From: Strigomonas culicis
Lineage: Eukaryota > Euglenozoa > Kinetoplastea > Trypanosomatida > Trypanosomatidae
Assembly (NCBI GenBank): GCA_000482145.1
Contig: AUXH01000208.1
Span: forward strand, 1 to 28,231
DNA: 28,231 nt
Direction of reading: 5' to 3'
Each line of letters starts with the position of its first letter. The first letter of the stretch is position 1. Shown in pieces: positions 1 to 8,886 of this stretch. The notes under the pieces are model-generated. The model was not told the DNA's origin and ran no database searches. It worked only from the letters and a program-made list of their open reading frames with translations. The translations under genes were made by a program, and so were the position numbers.

Positions 1-454
1 GGAGTACCTTGCGCCGGAGGTGATCCAGAGCAAGGGCCACGGGAAGGCGGTGGACTGGTGGACGATGGGCGTGCTGCTGTACGAATTCATCGCGGGGTAC
101 CCGCCGTACTACGACGACACGCCGTTCCGGATCTACGAGAAGATCCTTGCGGGGCGGCTCAAGTTCCCGAACTGGTTCGACGCGCGCGCGCGCGACCTGG
201 TGAAGGGGCTGCTGCAGACGGACCACACGAAGCGGCTGGGGACGCTGAAGGGCGGCCCCGGCGACGTGAAGGGCCACCCGTACTTCCACGGCGCGAACTG
301 GGACAAGCTGTACGCGCGCTACTACCCGGCGCCGATCCCGGTGAAGGTGCGCAGCGCGGGCGACACGAGCAACTTCGAGAAGTACCCCGAGAGCCCCGTA
401 GACCGCACGCCGGCGCTGACTTCCGCGCAGCAAGACGAGTTCAAGGATTTTTGA
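1..454 (+). CDS. cAMP-dependent-type protein kinase (PKA) catalytic subunit, 3' end only
   Basis: The gene enters from the left edge; the first whole codon is at base 2 and the frame is open to the TGA at 452-454, giving about 150 C-terminal residues. They begin with the kinase APE motif (E-Y-L-A-P-E-V) and continue with the F-helix sequence D-W-W-T-M-G-V-L-L-Y-E, the typical AGC-kinase pocket P-P-Y-Y-D-D-T-P, and R-L-G-T near the lobe end. The protein finishes in F-K-D-F, the free C-terminal FxxF hydrophobic motif characteristic of PKA catalytic subunits, which separates it from AGC kinases carrying long tails. The enzyme phosphorylates Ser/Thr and normally pairs with a regulatory subunit; in trypanosomes the holoenzyme is reported to respond to nucleoside-type ligands rather than cAMP (family knowledge, not visible here). 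The nucleotide loop and HRD/DFG motifs lie outside the window. The family call is secure; which paralogue it is cannot be told. Confidence 0.93.
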   Translation, partial: EYLAPEVIQSKGHGKAVDWWTMGVLLYEFIAGYPPYYDDTPFRIYEKILAGRLKFPNWFDARARDLVKGLLQTDHTKRLGTLKGGPGDVKGHPYFHGANWDKLYARYYPAPIPVKVRSAGDTSNFEKYPESPVDRTPALTSAQQDEFKDF

Positions 455-1127
455 GAGGCGAATAACGAAAACGGAAATATCGTTTTTCGTTATGTTTGCC
501 CCTCTCTGGATTCAAATGGACGTCTGCGTCATCGTGCTGCTGGTAGATAGAGCGTGAGGCGGGAATACCAGTGTGCAGGGACATTAGACGAGTGTGCGGG
601 AAGAAGACGATATACGATAGATGTGCTTTGAAAACTTGCACACGAAGGCAGAGGCATTCCACTTTGGTGTGCGCGTGTATGGAGTCTCTCGACGTGTATG
701 AACAGAGTTTTCTATTAGCCTTTCTGAATTGTAAATTTTTGCCTGTATTTTTTTTTTCCTTTCTTGTTGATATATTCTTCAATCAGCATTTTTTTCCACT
801 CGTTTTAGTCAGAATGTATATACTATTATCATGGCGTGCCACCATGGAAGAAAAAAATGGAGTGATAGAAGAATGTGAGCGTGGTTGTGAGTGCAGACTT
901 CCCTTGTCGCAAAATCGTGTACATCCTCTCTCCCTAACCGCGTGGCGTATAGATGCTCTAACTGATGCGTATTTTCCCTTCTTCCGCCTCCCCATTCTTA
1001 TCTTTCTTAGTTTTTGTATCTTTGTTTTATATATCTCTTTCTTTATTGTCGTAAAAGCGTCAGGTGATACGTGTCGAGTTGCATCACTGAACGAACGAAA
1101 GCCATACCCACCAAAAGCACCTGTCTG
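455..1127 (+). other. Intergenic spacer: PKA 3' UTR and Rab7 5' leader
   Basis: AT-rich spacer with no coding-like frame. A T-rich stretch near 750-784 ends at an AG (785-786). A second pyrimidine-rich stretch (about 965-1050) is followed by an AG at 1062-1063. The second is the likelier trans-splice acceptor for Rab7, leaving a leader of about 64 nt with no upstream ATG in the Rab7 frame. The in-frame codon at 1071 that could extend Rab7 is GTG, not ATG. Confidence 0.6.
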
Positions 1128-1799
1128 ATGTCCAACAAGCGTCAGCTTCTGAAGATCATCATACTGGGCGACAGCGGCGTGGGGAAGACGTCGCTGATGC
1201 ACCAGTTTGTGAACCACAAGTTCGACAGCCGCTACAAGGCCACCATCGGCGCAGACTTCCTGACGAAGGATATTGAGGTCAACGGTCAGCTGGTGTCGCT
1301 GCAGATCTGGGACACGGCCGGCCAGGAGCGCTTCCAGTCGCTGGGCTCCGCCTTCTACCGCGGAGCGGATGCGTGTATCCTAGTGTTCGACGTGACGCAG
1401 CAGGAGAGCTTCGCGCACGTGAACTCGTGGCTCGAGGAGTTCAGCATCCAGGCGGGGCGCCGTGACAGCGTGCTGCTCGGCAACAAGACAGATCTGGAGG
1501 ACCGCCGGCAGGTGCCCGCCAAGGCGGCGCACGCCTGGTGCGCCAAGCAGCACACGGATGCAGGCCAGCCGCCGGAGACGGACGGGGCGCGCGCCGCCGC
1601 GGAGATGAAGTACTTCGAAACCTCCGCGCGGGAGAACACCGGGGTGGAGGAAGCCTTCCTGGCGGTGGCAACCGCCGCTCTGGCGAAGAAGGCAAAGCAG
1701 CAGGAGCAGGCTCCTGCCCCCACAACGGTGAACCTTAGCCAGCCAGCAACCACGGCAGCGTCGAACAATGTCGCGTCCTCGTCGGTCTGTTCGTGCTAG
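1128..1799 (+). CDS. RAB7: Rab7-type small GTPase with an insert before the G5 motif
   Basis: A 223-residue late-endosome/lysosome trafficking GTPase. Visible motifs are the P-loop G-D-S-G-V-G-K-T (14-21), the Rab7-like effector strand [12 protein letters not shown], switch [11 protein letters not shown] (from W61), G4 N-K-T-D (119-122) and G5 E-T-S-A-R. The tail ends C-S-C, a double-cysteine geranylgeranylation signal. The start is the ATG at 1128, giving the typical Rab7 N-terminus S-N-K-R-Q-L-L-K-I; the upstream extension would need a GTG start. Residues about 143-159, between the A-W-C helix and M-K-Y-F-E-T, form an Ala/Gly/Pro-rich insert of about 16 residues absent from typical Rab7 proteins. 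The G5 lysine is replaced by arginine (SAR for SAK). The nucleotide-binding residues are intact, so an active GTPase is expected. Confidence 0.95.
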   Translation: MSNKRQLLKIIILGDSGVGKTSLMHQFVNHKFDSRYKATIGADFLTKDIEVNGQLVSLQIWDTAGQERFQSLGSAFYRGADACILVFDVTQQESFAHVNSWLEEFSIQAGRRDSVLLGNKTDLEDRRQVPAKAAHAWCAKQHTDAGQPPETDGARAAAEMKYFETSARENTGVEEAFLAVATAALAKKAKQQEQAPAPTTVNLSQPATTAASNNVASSSVCSC

Positions 1800-2497
1800 C
1801 GGGCTTTGTGTGCATGCTGCCTCGCGCTTGTTCCTCCGATTAAGGTGTTTCCGCTGAGCCATTCCCACGTGTCGGAGGTTTGGTTTTACTATACGTTGTT
1901 TTTTTTTTACTTTTATTTTTAGGAAGCGTTATCTCTTTTTTAGAGATGATGCTGTCTTCATTTTTCTCCATTGGGTAGGGGGCGGTAAGATGTACGAACT
2001 CGTCAAAAAATGTGTAAGTACGTGTGTGTGTATGCATACATTCTGAGAACGAAGAATACTGAATAGAGCTGAAGTGAAGAAGACTAAAGAGACCGAATGA
2101 AAGGAGCATTACATTGGTATCATGTGTTGTAAAACATTTAATGTATGCCAAAAGTAAGAATAAGATTGCTTTTTTTCCCCCTTTTCAATTTGCCTTTTTT
2201 AATTATATATATTGCAATAATGCGTATTTCTGTCAACGTTTTCATTCCTTTTCTTTGTTGTATTCTCTTCGTTTCTCCCTAAAATGGAATGAGAAAGAAA
2301 GCGTGCTGCACGAAGACGTCGCATCTGCGGTAGCAATCTACGTCTGCGCGTGCGTAGGAAAAAAAAATGTGTTTGATGCATGAGTATTGGTGTGCTATTT
2401 TACTTTTTTCCCTCTCCCTCTCTCTCTATTTTATCATACCTAAAGCGAACACTAGTTAGCAATTTCTTTTGTTTTTCTGTGATTCTTTCCGTATCCA
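1800..2497 (+). other. Intergenic spacer upstream of the alpha/beta hydrolase
   Basis: AT-rich, no supported gene. A TG-rich patch lies around 2010-2035. The last pyrimidine tract (about 2399-2440, CT- and T-rich) is followed by AGs at 2444-2445, 2454-2455 and 2458-2459, any of which could be the trans-splice acceptor, giving leaders of about 38-52 nt before the ATG at 2498. The short frames here have AT-biased codons unlike the real genes. Confidence 0.55.
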
Positions 2498-3697
2498 ATG
2501 TCTGCTGTTTCCGTTGCCTTTTGGATCCTCTTTTCTCTGGGGATTTTGCTACTAGTGCTCTCCGCGTTTTTGTACTACGTAGGGCACCGCACGCGACTGG
2601 ATCAGAATAAGATGCTCTACCACCCGGAGGTCCCCTCCGAGAGCCGCGACGTGTGCGAGTCTCCGGTGCAGCTCGGCATTCCTAATGCGGAGGATATCTC
2701 CGTCTTCACCGCGGACGGTTTCACTCTGCGTGGCTTTATGCTGTGGCCGGACCGCCCCCCACTGCCGGAGAAGGTTCTCGAAGATGGAAGCGCGTCCTGC
2801 GCCTACTCGAGCAAGGAGCCCACCACGACGGCGGTGACGTTTGGCGACCACGCGGACGTCAAGGGGATCGCGAGTAGCAACGTCGTGACCAGGACACTGA
2901 GCCGGCAGGGCTTGAGTAACGTGGAGCGCGGTAGCGGTGGCTCACACGGCGTCTCGGCGAGCGAGCCGGTAAAAGACGGTCGCATGCCTTCCTTTGTGCT
3001 GCTCTATTTCCACGGGAACGCCGGTAACGTGGGCCACCGCCTGGGGCTTGCACAGGCCTTTGTCGAGCGTCTGGGATGCGCCGTGTTCATGGTGGACTAC
3101 CGCGGGTACGGGTTCAGCAGCGAGGCCGTGCCGAACCAGCAGGGGCTGGAGACGGACGCGGAGGCGTGCTTGGACTATCTGTGGAACGACCCGCGGGTGC
3201 CGAAGGACAGAATCTACGTCATGGGCACGAGCCTCGGCGGCGCCGTCGCGATCCACCTGGCGTCCAGCGTGCAGTACAGCAGGCGCATTAAGGCTGTGAT
3301 CATTGAGAACACCTTCACCTCCATTAGTGATATGACATCGAGTATTGGAGAGACGCTGTTGGAGCAGTACGGCGGACGCTTCCACCGTGTTTTGTTTTGG
3401 CTGTTTAACCATTACGTGAAGCCGCTGGTGCTCCAGCTCCGTTGGCGCAACGTGCAGGCCATCACCGCGGTGCACAAGCCGACCCTCTTCTTATCTGGCC
3501 TACGGGATGAACTCATTCCACCAAGTCACATGAAGCAGCTCTTCACGAAGGCGCAAATGATGAGTGACGCGCTTGTTGATCCAAAGCCGATGCGTCGATT
3601 GGTCGAGTTTCCGGAAGGCATGCACAACAACCTGCCGCTGATGTCAGGCTACTTCGAAAGTATCCAAGCTTTCGTAGACACCGTTTCCCGTAGCTGA
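2498..3697 (+). CDS. Membrane-anchored alpha/beta hydrolase (Bem46/ABHD13-like)
   Basis: A 399-residue serine hydrolase. A hydrophobic segment at about residues 5-28 (W-I-L-F-S-L-G-I-L-L-L-V-L) looks like a signal anchor, so the catalytic domain probably faces a lumen or is tethered to a membrane. The core shows the oxyanion motif Y-F-H-G-N-A-G-N, then D-Y-R-G-Y-G, then the nucleophile elbow G-T-S-L-G-G with Ser245. Asp337 (G-L-R-D-E) and His376 (G-M-H-N-N) complete a plausible triad. This is the Bem46/ABHD13 arrangement; the substrate is not known for the family. A Ser/Thr/Gly-rich stretch of about 60 residues (about 103-162) is inserted between the first strands and the H-G-N-A-G motif and looks disordered. 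The ATG at 2498 is chosen because it gives the membrane anchor and follows the splice signal. Confidence 0.88.
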   Translation: MSAVSVAFWILFSLGILLLVLSAFLYYVGHRTRLDQNKMLYHPEVPSESRDVCESPVQLGIPNAEDISVFTADGFTLRGFMLWPDRPPLPEKVLEDGSASCAYSSKEPTTTAVTFGDHADVKGIASSNVVTRTLSRQGLSNVERGSGGSHGVSASEPVKDGRMPSFVLLYFHGNAGNVGHRLGLAQAFVERLGCAVFMVDYRGYGFSSEAVPNQQGLETDAEACLDYLWNDPRVPKDRIYVMGTSLGGAVAIHLASSVQYSRRIKAVIIENTFTSISDMTSSIGETLLEQYGGRFHRVLFWLFNHYVKPLVLQLRWRNVQAITAVHKPTLFLSGLRDELIPPSHMKQLFTKAQMMSDALVDPKPMRRLVEFPEGMHNNLPLMSGYFESIQAFVDTVSRS

Positions 3698-4008
3698 GAA
3701 CGGTCGAATTGCTTGCAATAATATATGCATACATATATAAGCTCGTTCAGTGTGAGGCTGAGAGAGCTCCTTTTGTGATAATCATTTCTCTTTTTGTCTT
3801 CTCACTTTGTTCTTTCTGGACAATGCGTCTTGAATGCTCACTTCCATCCTGTCTTAGGATTTGATGCACATGCCACTCGGAGCCATTGTGTTTTCATCCA
3901 TGTTTCTTCTCCATTCCACACACCTATGATCTCTCATACGCATATTCTTTTTTTTTTTCTACTTTCCCTTGTTCTCAATCGACCGCTATCTCAAGTTAGT
4001 CGCACGCA
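3698..4008 (+). other. Intergenic spacer upstream of Spb4
   Basis: T-rich spacer without a gene. A tract ending in about ten T residues (near 3949-3958) and a CT-rich run lead to AGs at 3994-3995 and 3998-3999. If these are used, the Spb4 leader is only about 9-14 nt beyond the spliced leader, which is very short. No later AG exists before the ATG. Confidence 0.55.
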
Positions 4009-6162
4009 ATGTCCGAGTCAACATGGGATGCATTGAAAGGAGTGAAACTGAGCGCCCCAACGGTCTCGTTTCTACACGATCATATGAAGTTTAGCAAAGT
4101 CGCTCCCGTGCAGGCGAGAACCATTCCTCTGTTCCTGACCAACTACGACGTCGTTGTAGAGGCGGTGACAGGGAGCGGGAAAACCCTCTCTTACCTGATC
4201 CCGTGCATGGAGATGCTTCTTCGCCCCCAGACGCGGGAGGTGGTGCGCAGTAAGAAGAATGCTGTTATTGCGGTCATCATCTTGCCGTCGCGCGAGCTGG
4301 CGCAGCAGGTCTTCCAGGTGACCAAGCAGATGCTGCATTACGTGAGCTGCGACTACAAGGACGCGGTGGTGGACAGTGATGCTAAGAAGGGCGGCGGCAG
4401 CAGCGTCACTCCCGAGGAGAAGAAGGGATCCCTGCCGCTCTACTCGTGCCAGTGCTACATCGGCGGCCGTAGCGTCCAAGTGGACGTGGATGAATTCACA
4501 AAGAACGGCGGCAACGTGCTGATCGGCACCCCTGGCCGTCTGTTCGAGATGCTCGTCTCCTCAAAGTACACCACCCTGTTCAACCTTACTCACCTGGAGC
4601 TCCTCATCTTGGATGAAGCGGATAAACTGTTGGAGTTCGGGTTCAAGGCTAAACTGGACGCCATCATCAAGCGGCTGCCCAAGCAGCGGCGCACCGGTCT
4701 CTTCAGCGCCACGCAGACCAAGGAGCTCGCCGAGATTGCCCGCGCCGGCATGCGCAACATCGTCTCCGTCACGGTGCGGCAGCGGTCGCTGGGCACCGCG
4801 AACCAGGACACGGCGAAGCCCCAGATCCCGGAGCTGCTCACCAACTACTATGCCTTCACCAGCGCGTCGCAGAAGCTGGACCGCCTGCTGGAGTTCCTCG
4901 CACAGCACAGGGAGGAGAAGGTGCTCGTCTACGTCATGACGTGCGCGAGCGTCGACTGGCTGTACGAGGCACTCGCCCAGGTGCTCCTCCCGGAGGAGAA
5001 GGGCTCCATCTTCGCCCTGCATGGACAGATGAAGCTGGAGAAGCGCCAGCACGTACACAAGCTGGTGACCACGGCGAAGCGCGGCGTGCTCGTGTGCACG
5101 GACGTGGCCGCGCGCGGGCTCGATATCCCGGAGGTCGGCGTCGTCCTCCAGTACGACCCGCCGGTCGACCCCAGCACCTTCATCCACCGCATAGGCCGCA
5201 CGGCCCGCATGGGTCGCCGAGGCATCAGCTGCGTCTTCCTGCTGCCGCAGGAGATGGAGTACATTGCTTTTATGAAGCTGCAGAACGTCGTGCTGCTCCC
5301 GCTGGAGGAGGAGCGCGACAGCATGGAGGAGGGGAAGGAGGCGCTGGGCCACCTCAACGCGCGGCGGACGCTGCTGAGCTCCAAGCTGCCCGACAAGCGC
5401 AAGAAGATCCACCAGGCGCACCGCGAGAAGCTGCTGTCGCGGAAGGAGCGCCGCGCCCAGCTCCACGAGGAGCGGGAGGCGCACAAGAAGGGATTCAGCA
5501 AATCACTCGGGAAGAAGGAGACCGTGATGGGGGATGTGTGCGAGAGCCCGGCCGTCCTGGCCTTGCGCCGCGCCGGCGTGAGGAACGACAAGCTGCTGAG
5601 TCTCGCCACGCGCGCGTTCGTCTCTTTTATCCGAGCGTACAAGGAGCACGAGTGCCGGTACATCTTCCAGCTGCAGTACATCGACTTGACCGACCTGACG
5701 CACGGCTTTGGCCTCTTCAAGGTGCCCAACTGCGGCGAGATCAAAACCATGCAGATACTGAAGATCCCGCTCCAGGAAGAATTCCGCCCCTTCCTCGAGG
5801 TGCTCACCGCGCGCGTGCGGGAGAAGCGTGAGCGGGAGATGGAGGAGAAGAAGCGGCAGCGGGAGGAGGACAATGTGGACCCGAACGAGGACGAGCTGAA
5901 GCATCACCGAACTGAGCGGAATGAAAAGCTCGAGGCGCTGAAGATGATGAAGATGTCCAAGAACGAGCGCAGCAAGGCGTGGAAGCAGACGGAGCTGGAC
6001 GAGCTGATGAAGGACAGCTACTACGTGAAGAAGGAGCGGCGCGGTATTATCAGCAGCCGCGCGTTGGAGGAGCGCATGGGCATCGACTCCATTGAAAATG
6101 CCTTCCTCAGCTCGCGCGAGCGGAAAGAGGCGAAAGTTGTGCGAAAGAAGGGCAAGAACTGA
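4009..6162 (+). CDS. SPB4: DEAD-box ATP-dependent RNA helicase, Spb4/DDX55 family
   Basis: A 717-residue nucleolar helicase expected to act in 60S ribosomal subunit assembly, where Spb4 remodels pre-rRNA. Motifs in order: the Q-motif region F28...P-V-Q35; motif I A-V-T-G-S-G-K-T (52-59); Ia P-S-R-E-L-A; G-T-P-G-R; motif II D-E-A-D (202-205); motif III S-A-T (233-235); motif V T-D-V-A-A-R-G-L-D; motif VI H-R-I-G-R-T-A-R (from H393). All catalytic residues are present. After the helicase core comes a DUF4217/Spb4-type extension (about 515-580) with A-F-V-S-F-I-R-A-Y-K-E-H and H-G-F-G-L-F. A Lys/Glu-rich tail (about 600-717) follows. The N-terminal W-D-A-L-K-G and the L-Q-Y-D-P-P segment favour Spb4/DDX55 over the other DUF4217 helicases Has1, Dbp4 and Dbp7. 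A short Lys/Gly/Ser-rich insert lies near residues 120-145. The start is the only ATG close to the splice signal. Confidence 0.94.
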   Translation: MSESTWDALKGVKLSAPTVSFLHDHMKFSKVAPVQARTIPLFLTNYDVVVEAVTGSGKTLSYLIPCMEMLLRPQTREVVRSKKNAVIAVIILPSRELAQQVFQVTKQMLHYVSCDYKDAVVDSDAKKGGGSSVTPEEKKGSLPLYSCQCYIGGRSVQVDVDEFTKNGGNVLIGTPGRLFEMLVSSKYTTLFNLTHLELLILDEADKLLEFGFKAKLDAIIKRLPKQRRTGLFSATQTKELAEIARAGMRNIVSVTVRQRSLGTANQDTAKPQIPELLTNYYAFTSASQKLDRLLEFLAQHREEKVLVYVMTCASVDWLYEALAQVLLPEEKGSIFALHGQMKLEKRQHVHKLVTTAKRGVLVCTDVAARGLDIPEVGVVLQYDPPVDPSTFIHRIGRTARMGRRGISCVFLLPQEMEYIAFMKLQNVVLLPLEEERDSMEEGKEALGHLNARRTLLSSKLPDKRKKIHQAHREKLLSRKERRAQLHEEREAHKKGFSKSLGKKETVMGDVCESPAVLALRRAGVRNDKLLSLATRAFVSFIRAYKEHECRYIFQLQYIDLTDLTHGFGLFKVPNCGEIKTMQILKIPLQEEFRPFLEVLTARVREKREREMEEKKRQREEDNVDPNEDELKHHRTERNEKLEALKMMKMSKNERSKAWKQTELDELMKDSYYVKKERRGIISSRALEERMGIDSIENAFLSSRERKEAKVVRKKGKN

Positions 6163-6652
6163 TGGCTTTTGGACCTTTTTTTTCTCCCGCTCTCTTCCCT
6201 TGTTACTTTGGGGCTGTATTTTAATTGTTGAAACACGAACAAGCAAATAAATAATAAAAAACGTTTTCGATTAATGATTCTCTTATTAATTCTACCTCTC
6301 AACCCACCTTTGCCATTTCGCTGTACTTTCTCGTCTTCTCTTTGCTGTTGAGAGAACAGCACTGTGAAAATACGATGATGTATCTCAGCATCTAACCCTT
6401 TCTATATGGAAACTACCTCTCTTCTTCCCCCTTCCCTTGTCTCTTTCTTCACGATTAATAGCAAGTAGAGTGCCTTTTTTATTTTGACGTGGATGCCTGC
6501 TATACATCGGTAATTACACGTTTCATCGGCATCTATACATTTCCCATATTGTACACTTTCTCATCTTTTTTTTTTGTCTCCTTTCCTTTTGTTGGTTTTG
6601 CTGTTTTCTGTGTCTTTTCAAAGTGAGCTCGCAGGGAGCAGTTCACACATAG
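6163..6652 (+). other. Intergenic spacer between Spb4 and the J-protein gene
   Basis: AT-rich, no gene seen. A long T/C-rich region (about 6558-6618, with a T10 run) is followed by AGs at 6622-6623 and 6633-6634, the likely trans-splice acceptors. This gives a 5' leader of about 20-30 nt for the gene at 6653. Confidence 0.6.
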
Positions 6653-7729
6653 ATGTTTAAAGACTACTATTCCATACTCGGCACTAGCTCTTCTTCTTCC
6701 GGTGATCAGATCCGTAATGCTTTTCGCAAACTAGCACTTCAGTACCACCCCGATCGGACGCAGCCGTTGCCGTCGTCTGGCACGGCGGCGCACGCCGACC
6801 GCAGTGCGGAGGAGGTCTCCCTGAAAGATCCCCACAGCGGCATGTTCGACTTTACAGAGCTACAGGAGGCATACGAGGTGCTGTCGGATGTGGCGCGCCG
6901 CTATCTGTACGACCTCAGCTACAACGAGTACATGGAGCAGCTGCGCTTCGAACGGGAGGAGACGGCGTACCGCCAGCAGCAGTTAGAGCAGCAGATGCTG
7001 CAGGCCAAGGAGCAGGAGCGAAACCGCGTGCTGCAGGAGACGCAGCGGCGGGAGGAGAAGGAGAGCCAGCAGGAGCTGCTCGCCACGCAGCGGGGCAGTG
7101 CGATGGACGTGCCGCAGCCGCTCTTCGCGATGTACAGCCATGACATGACGCGCCTCACGGAGGAGGAGCGGCGGCAGCGCCACGTGCACCGCCCCCCTCT
7201 GGCGCCCCCGCACGTGCTCCCCGGCATCCGCAGGCGCGACCGGAACGGGGAGACCGCGTCGGCGCCCCCCCTCAGCGGTCGCGACGACCGTGAGACCGCC
7301 GACCTCTCGATGAACAACAGCAACTTGGAGCAGGAGAAGAGCCCAAGCAGCAGCCACTTTAGCAACATGACACCGGTGCGTCGTGGCAGCGGCAAGCGGG
7401 AGAGTCACTCCATGCCGCCCCCGCGCGGCACGCGCTCCTCGCTGCGGACGTCGGGGTCTATCCCGCCTACCACGCTGCCATCGCTCTCTGTCACTAAGAG
7501 AGTTAGCCTTTCCTTCGAAGAGCTGCTCTTGCAGGATAAGAAGAAAAAGAAGCACGAGGCGACGCAGCGGCGAAACGAAATGATGAATACCGTCCAGTAT
7601 GAAAAGCCAGAGGTCGACAATCACACGGAGGCCATTAACAAGACGATTCAGACTTTTTTCGCCAAGGAGCTAGGAGTGGGCAGATTCCCAAAAAACAAGG
7701 GTGAGAATACACCGTCCAAGCAGTACTAA
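6653..7729 (+). CDS. J-domain protein (DnaJ/Hsp40, type III)
   Basis: A 358-residue co-chaperone. The J domain opens the protein: D-Y-Y-S-I-L-G, helix II R-N-A-F-R-K-L-A-L-Q-Y, H-P-D at 32-34, then E-L-Q-E-A-Y-E-V-L-S-D and R-R-Y-L-Y-D. The intact HPD tripeptide implies it can stimulate an Hsp70 ATPase. A loop of about 30 residues rich in Ser, Ala and His separates HPD from helix III, longer than usual. Downstream are a Gln/Glu/Arg-rich predicted coiled coil (about 95-155), then a low-complexity Pro/Arg/Ser region (about 175-280) and a basic patch with K-K-K-K-K. There is no Gly/Phe region or CxxCxGxG zinc finger, so it is type III. Trypanosomatids carry many J-proteins; its client is unknown. 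No membrane or targeting signal is evident. Confidence 0.88.
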   Translation: MFKDYYSILGTSSSSSGDQIRNAFRKLALQYHPDRTQPLPSSGTAAHADRSAEEVSLKDPHSGMFDFTELQEAYEVLSDVARRYLYDLSYNEYMEQLRFEREETAYRQQQLEQQMLQAKEQERNRVLQETQRREEKESQQELLATQRGSAMDVPQPLFAMYSHDMTRLTEEERRQRHVHRPPLAPPHVLPGIRRRDRNGETASAPPLSGRDDRETADLSMNNSNLEQEKSPSSSHFSNMTPVRRGSGKRESHSMPPPRGTRSSLRTSGSIPPTTLPSLSVTKRVSLSFEELLLQDKKKKKHEATQRRNEMMNTVQYEKPEVDNHTEAINKTIQTFFAKELGVGRFPKNKGENTPSKQY

Positions 7730-8128
7730 GGTTGCAAGGATGCAAAAGTGAGAGAAGGAAAAAGGAACGGGCATACGATTCCCGCAAGCACTCTCCTTTG
7801 CGCTATTGTCATTGAGTTGCTGTATGCTGATGTGTTATGGGAGTGAATTGTACATTTTTTTTTTTGTTGCCTTTACTATTGGTGTCAGTGCATATTTTCT
7901 GTAACATTTTGTTTTCCTTTCCCTTTTCTTCTTGTATATAGGTTAACATGCACGTACACAAAAACGCGAAAGCAGGGTGTCAGTGTGCATGATCTTGAGG
8001 TGCAATGTGTGTTCTTATGTGTTCGGTATGTGCTGTTATGACCTTCTGAATGTGTGTGATGTACTCTCTTTTGCGGCCGCTCTCCTTCTTCTAGAATACT
8101 CACAGACATCGATTCGTATCTAGTTATT
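7730..8128 (+). other. Intergenic spacer upstream of the 116-residue orphan
   Basis: AT- and TG-rich with a T12 run near 7854-7865; no gene found. The last pyrimidine tract (8061-8092, interrupted by a GCGGCCGC site) ends at AG 8093-8094, the best acceptor, leaving about 35 nt before the ATG at 8129. Confidence 0.55.
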
Positions 8129-8479
8129 ATGTCAGAGAATGGACCACCTGATCCCGTAGCCGCCTTGGGCCTCGTGGACGAAACCGAGTCCCTACACTTC
8201 TTAAATACGTGCCTTTGCGATGCTCAGCAAGTGCATCTACTTGTCCTAGGCTCCATGACGAGCGACGTCGACGGCACTGCTGCTTCCATCTTGTTAGAGG
8301 AGAGTGTGCAATCCTATCTTGGCGAGCTTCTGCAAAAGTATGCATCGAGCGTGGCCCTCCGCAAAAAGTTGGTATCCGGCGAGTGTCTGCATTTCCTCGA
8401 CTGCCTCACACGCAGCGATTGTCGGGAAGAGTTTATCGCAGCGGCGGCTTCACCCGAGTTTGTGCGAGCGGTCTTGTAA
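8129..8479 (+). CDS. Hypothetical small protein, 116 residues
   Basis: Not recognised. It is accepted as a gene because it starts with an ATG 35 nt after a good splice-acceptor signal and sits in its own slot between two spacers. The product is acidic at the N-terminus and rich in Leu, Ser, Ala and Cys (five cysteines, no CxxC pair). It looks mainly helical (L-L-E-E-S-V-Q-S-Y-L-G-E-L-L, then A-L-R-K-K-L, then H-F-L-D-C-L). There is no signal peptide or membrane span. Third-position G/C is less extreme than in the large neighbours, and codon use is more mixed. It could be a lineage-specific protein or a small subunit of a larger complex. Confidence 0.7.
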   Translation: MSENGPPDPVAALGLVDETESLHFLNTCLCDAQQVHLLVLGSMTSDVDGTAASILLEESVQSYLGELLQKYASSVALRKKLVSGECLHFLDCLTRSDCREEFIAAAASPEFVRAVL

Positions 8480-8886
8480 GCGTGAGCTGGAGGTGAGAAC
8501 AATGCCTGTGCAAGTGCTAGAAGAATCAATCCAATGCCTCCGAATAGATGGCAACACATGGCCTCTGCTGTAGCGACTGTGTTCATCGGATGCTTGTTCA
8601 CTCTGTGTCCATTGCCTGTGCTTTTGATTGTTTTTTCTTCTTTTGAGGTCGTTTGTATTCTTGCTTCATGTGGCACATCTCGGATCTGCCTGTACGACGA
8701 AAGCACTTCCCCCCCCTCTCTTTTTTCTTCTTCCACGTCTTCTTCCCCTTTACAGCATTATTAGTGCTTTTTTTTTTCAGTGAGGTTGTACTTCCTCTCT
8801 CATTTTGTGTGGGAAGCGCACTCCCTTCCCCCCCCCCTTGCCTTTCGCGCTGTTTGCTACCACAAACATCATACGACCAGCACCTC
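8480..8886 (+). other. Intergenic spacer upstream of the kinase/polo-box gene
   Basis: Contains a very pyrimidine-rich zone from about 8705 to 8860, including C8-, T- and C10-type runs. AG 8779-8780, directly after a T run, is a strong trans-splice acceptor; a later AG at 8879-8880 would leave only 6 nt. The frame of the kinase gene stays open through this zone and would encode a Phe/Leu/Pro-rich stretch. Its only upstream ATGs (8653 and 8668) precede the acceptor, so that extension is not expected in the mature mRNA. Confidence 0.6.

Noticed and set aside
181..194. CGCGCG run as a Z-DNA or repeat element
   Set aside because: It lies within the PKA coding region and simply encodes alternating Ala/Arg codons in GC-rich sequence.
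571..1127. Small + strand frame of 185 codons in the first spacer
   Set aside because: AT-biased codons, Phe/Cys/Ile-rich product, and it spans the probable splice acceptor of Rab7.
8653..8886. N-terminal extension of the kinase gene giving a Phe/Leu-rich, membrane-like leader
   Set aside because: It is translation of the polypyrimidine tract; its ATGs lie upstream of the strong acceptor at 8779-8780 and its composition is not coding-like.
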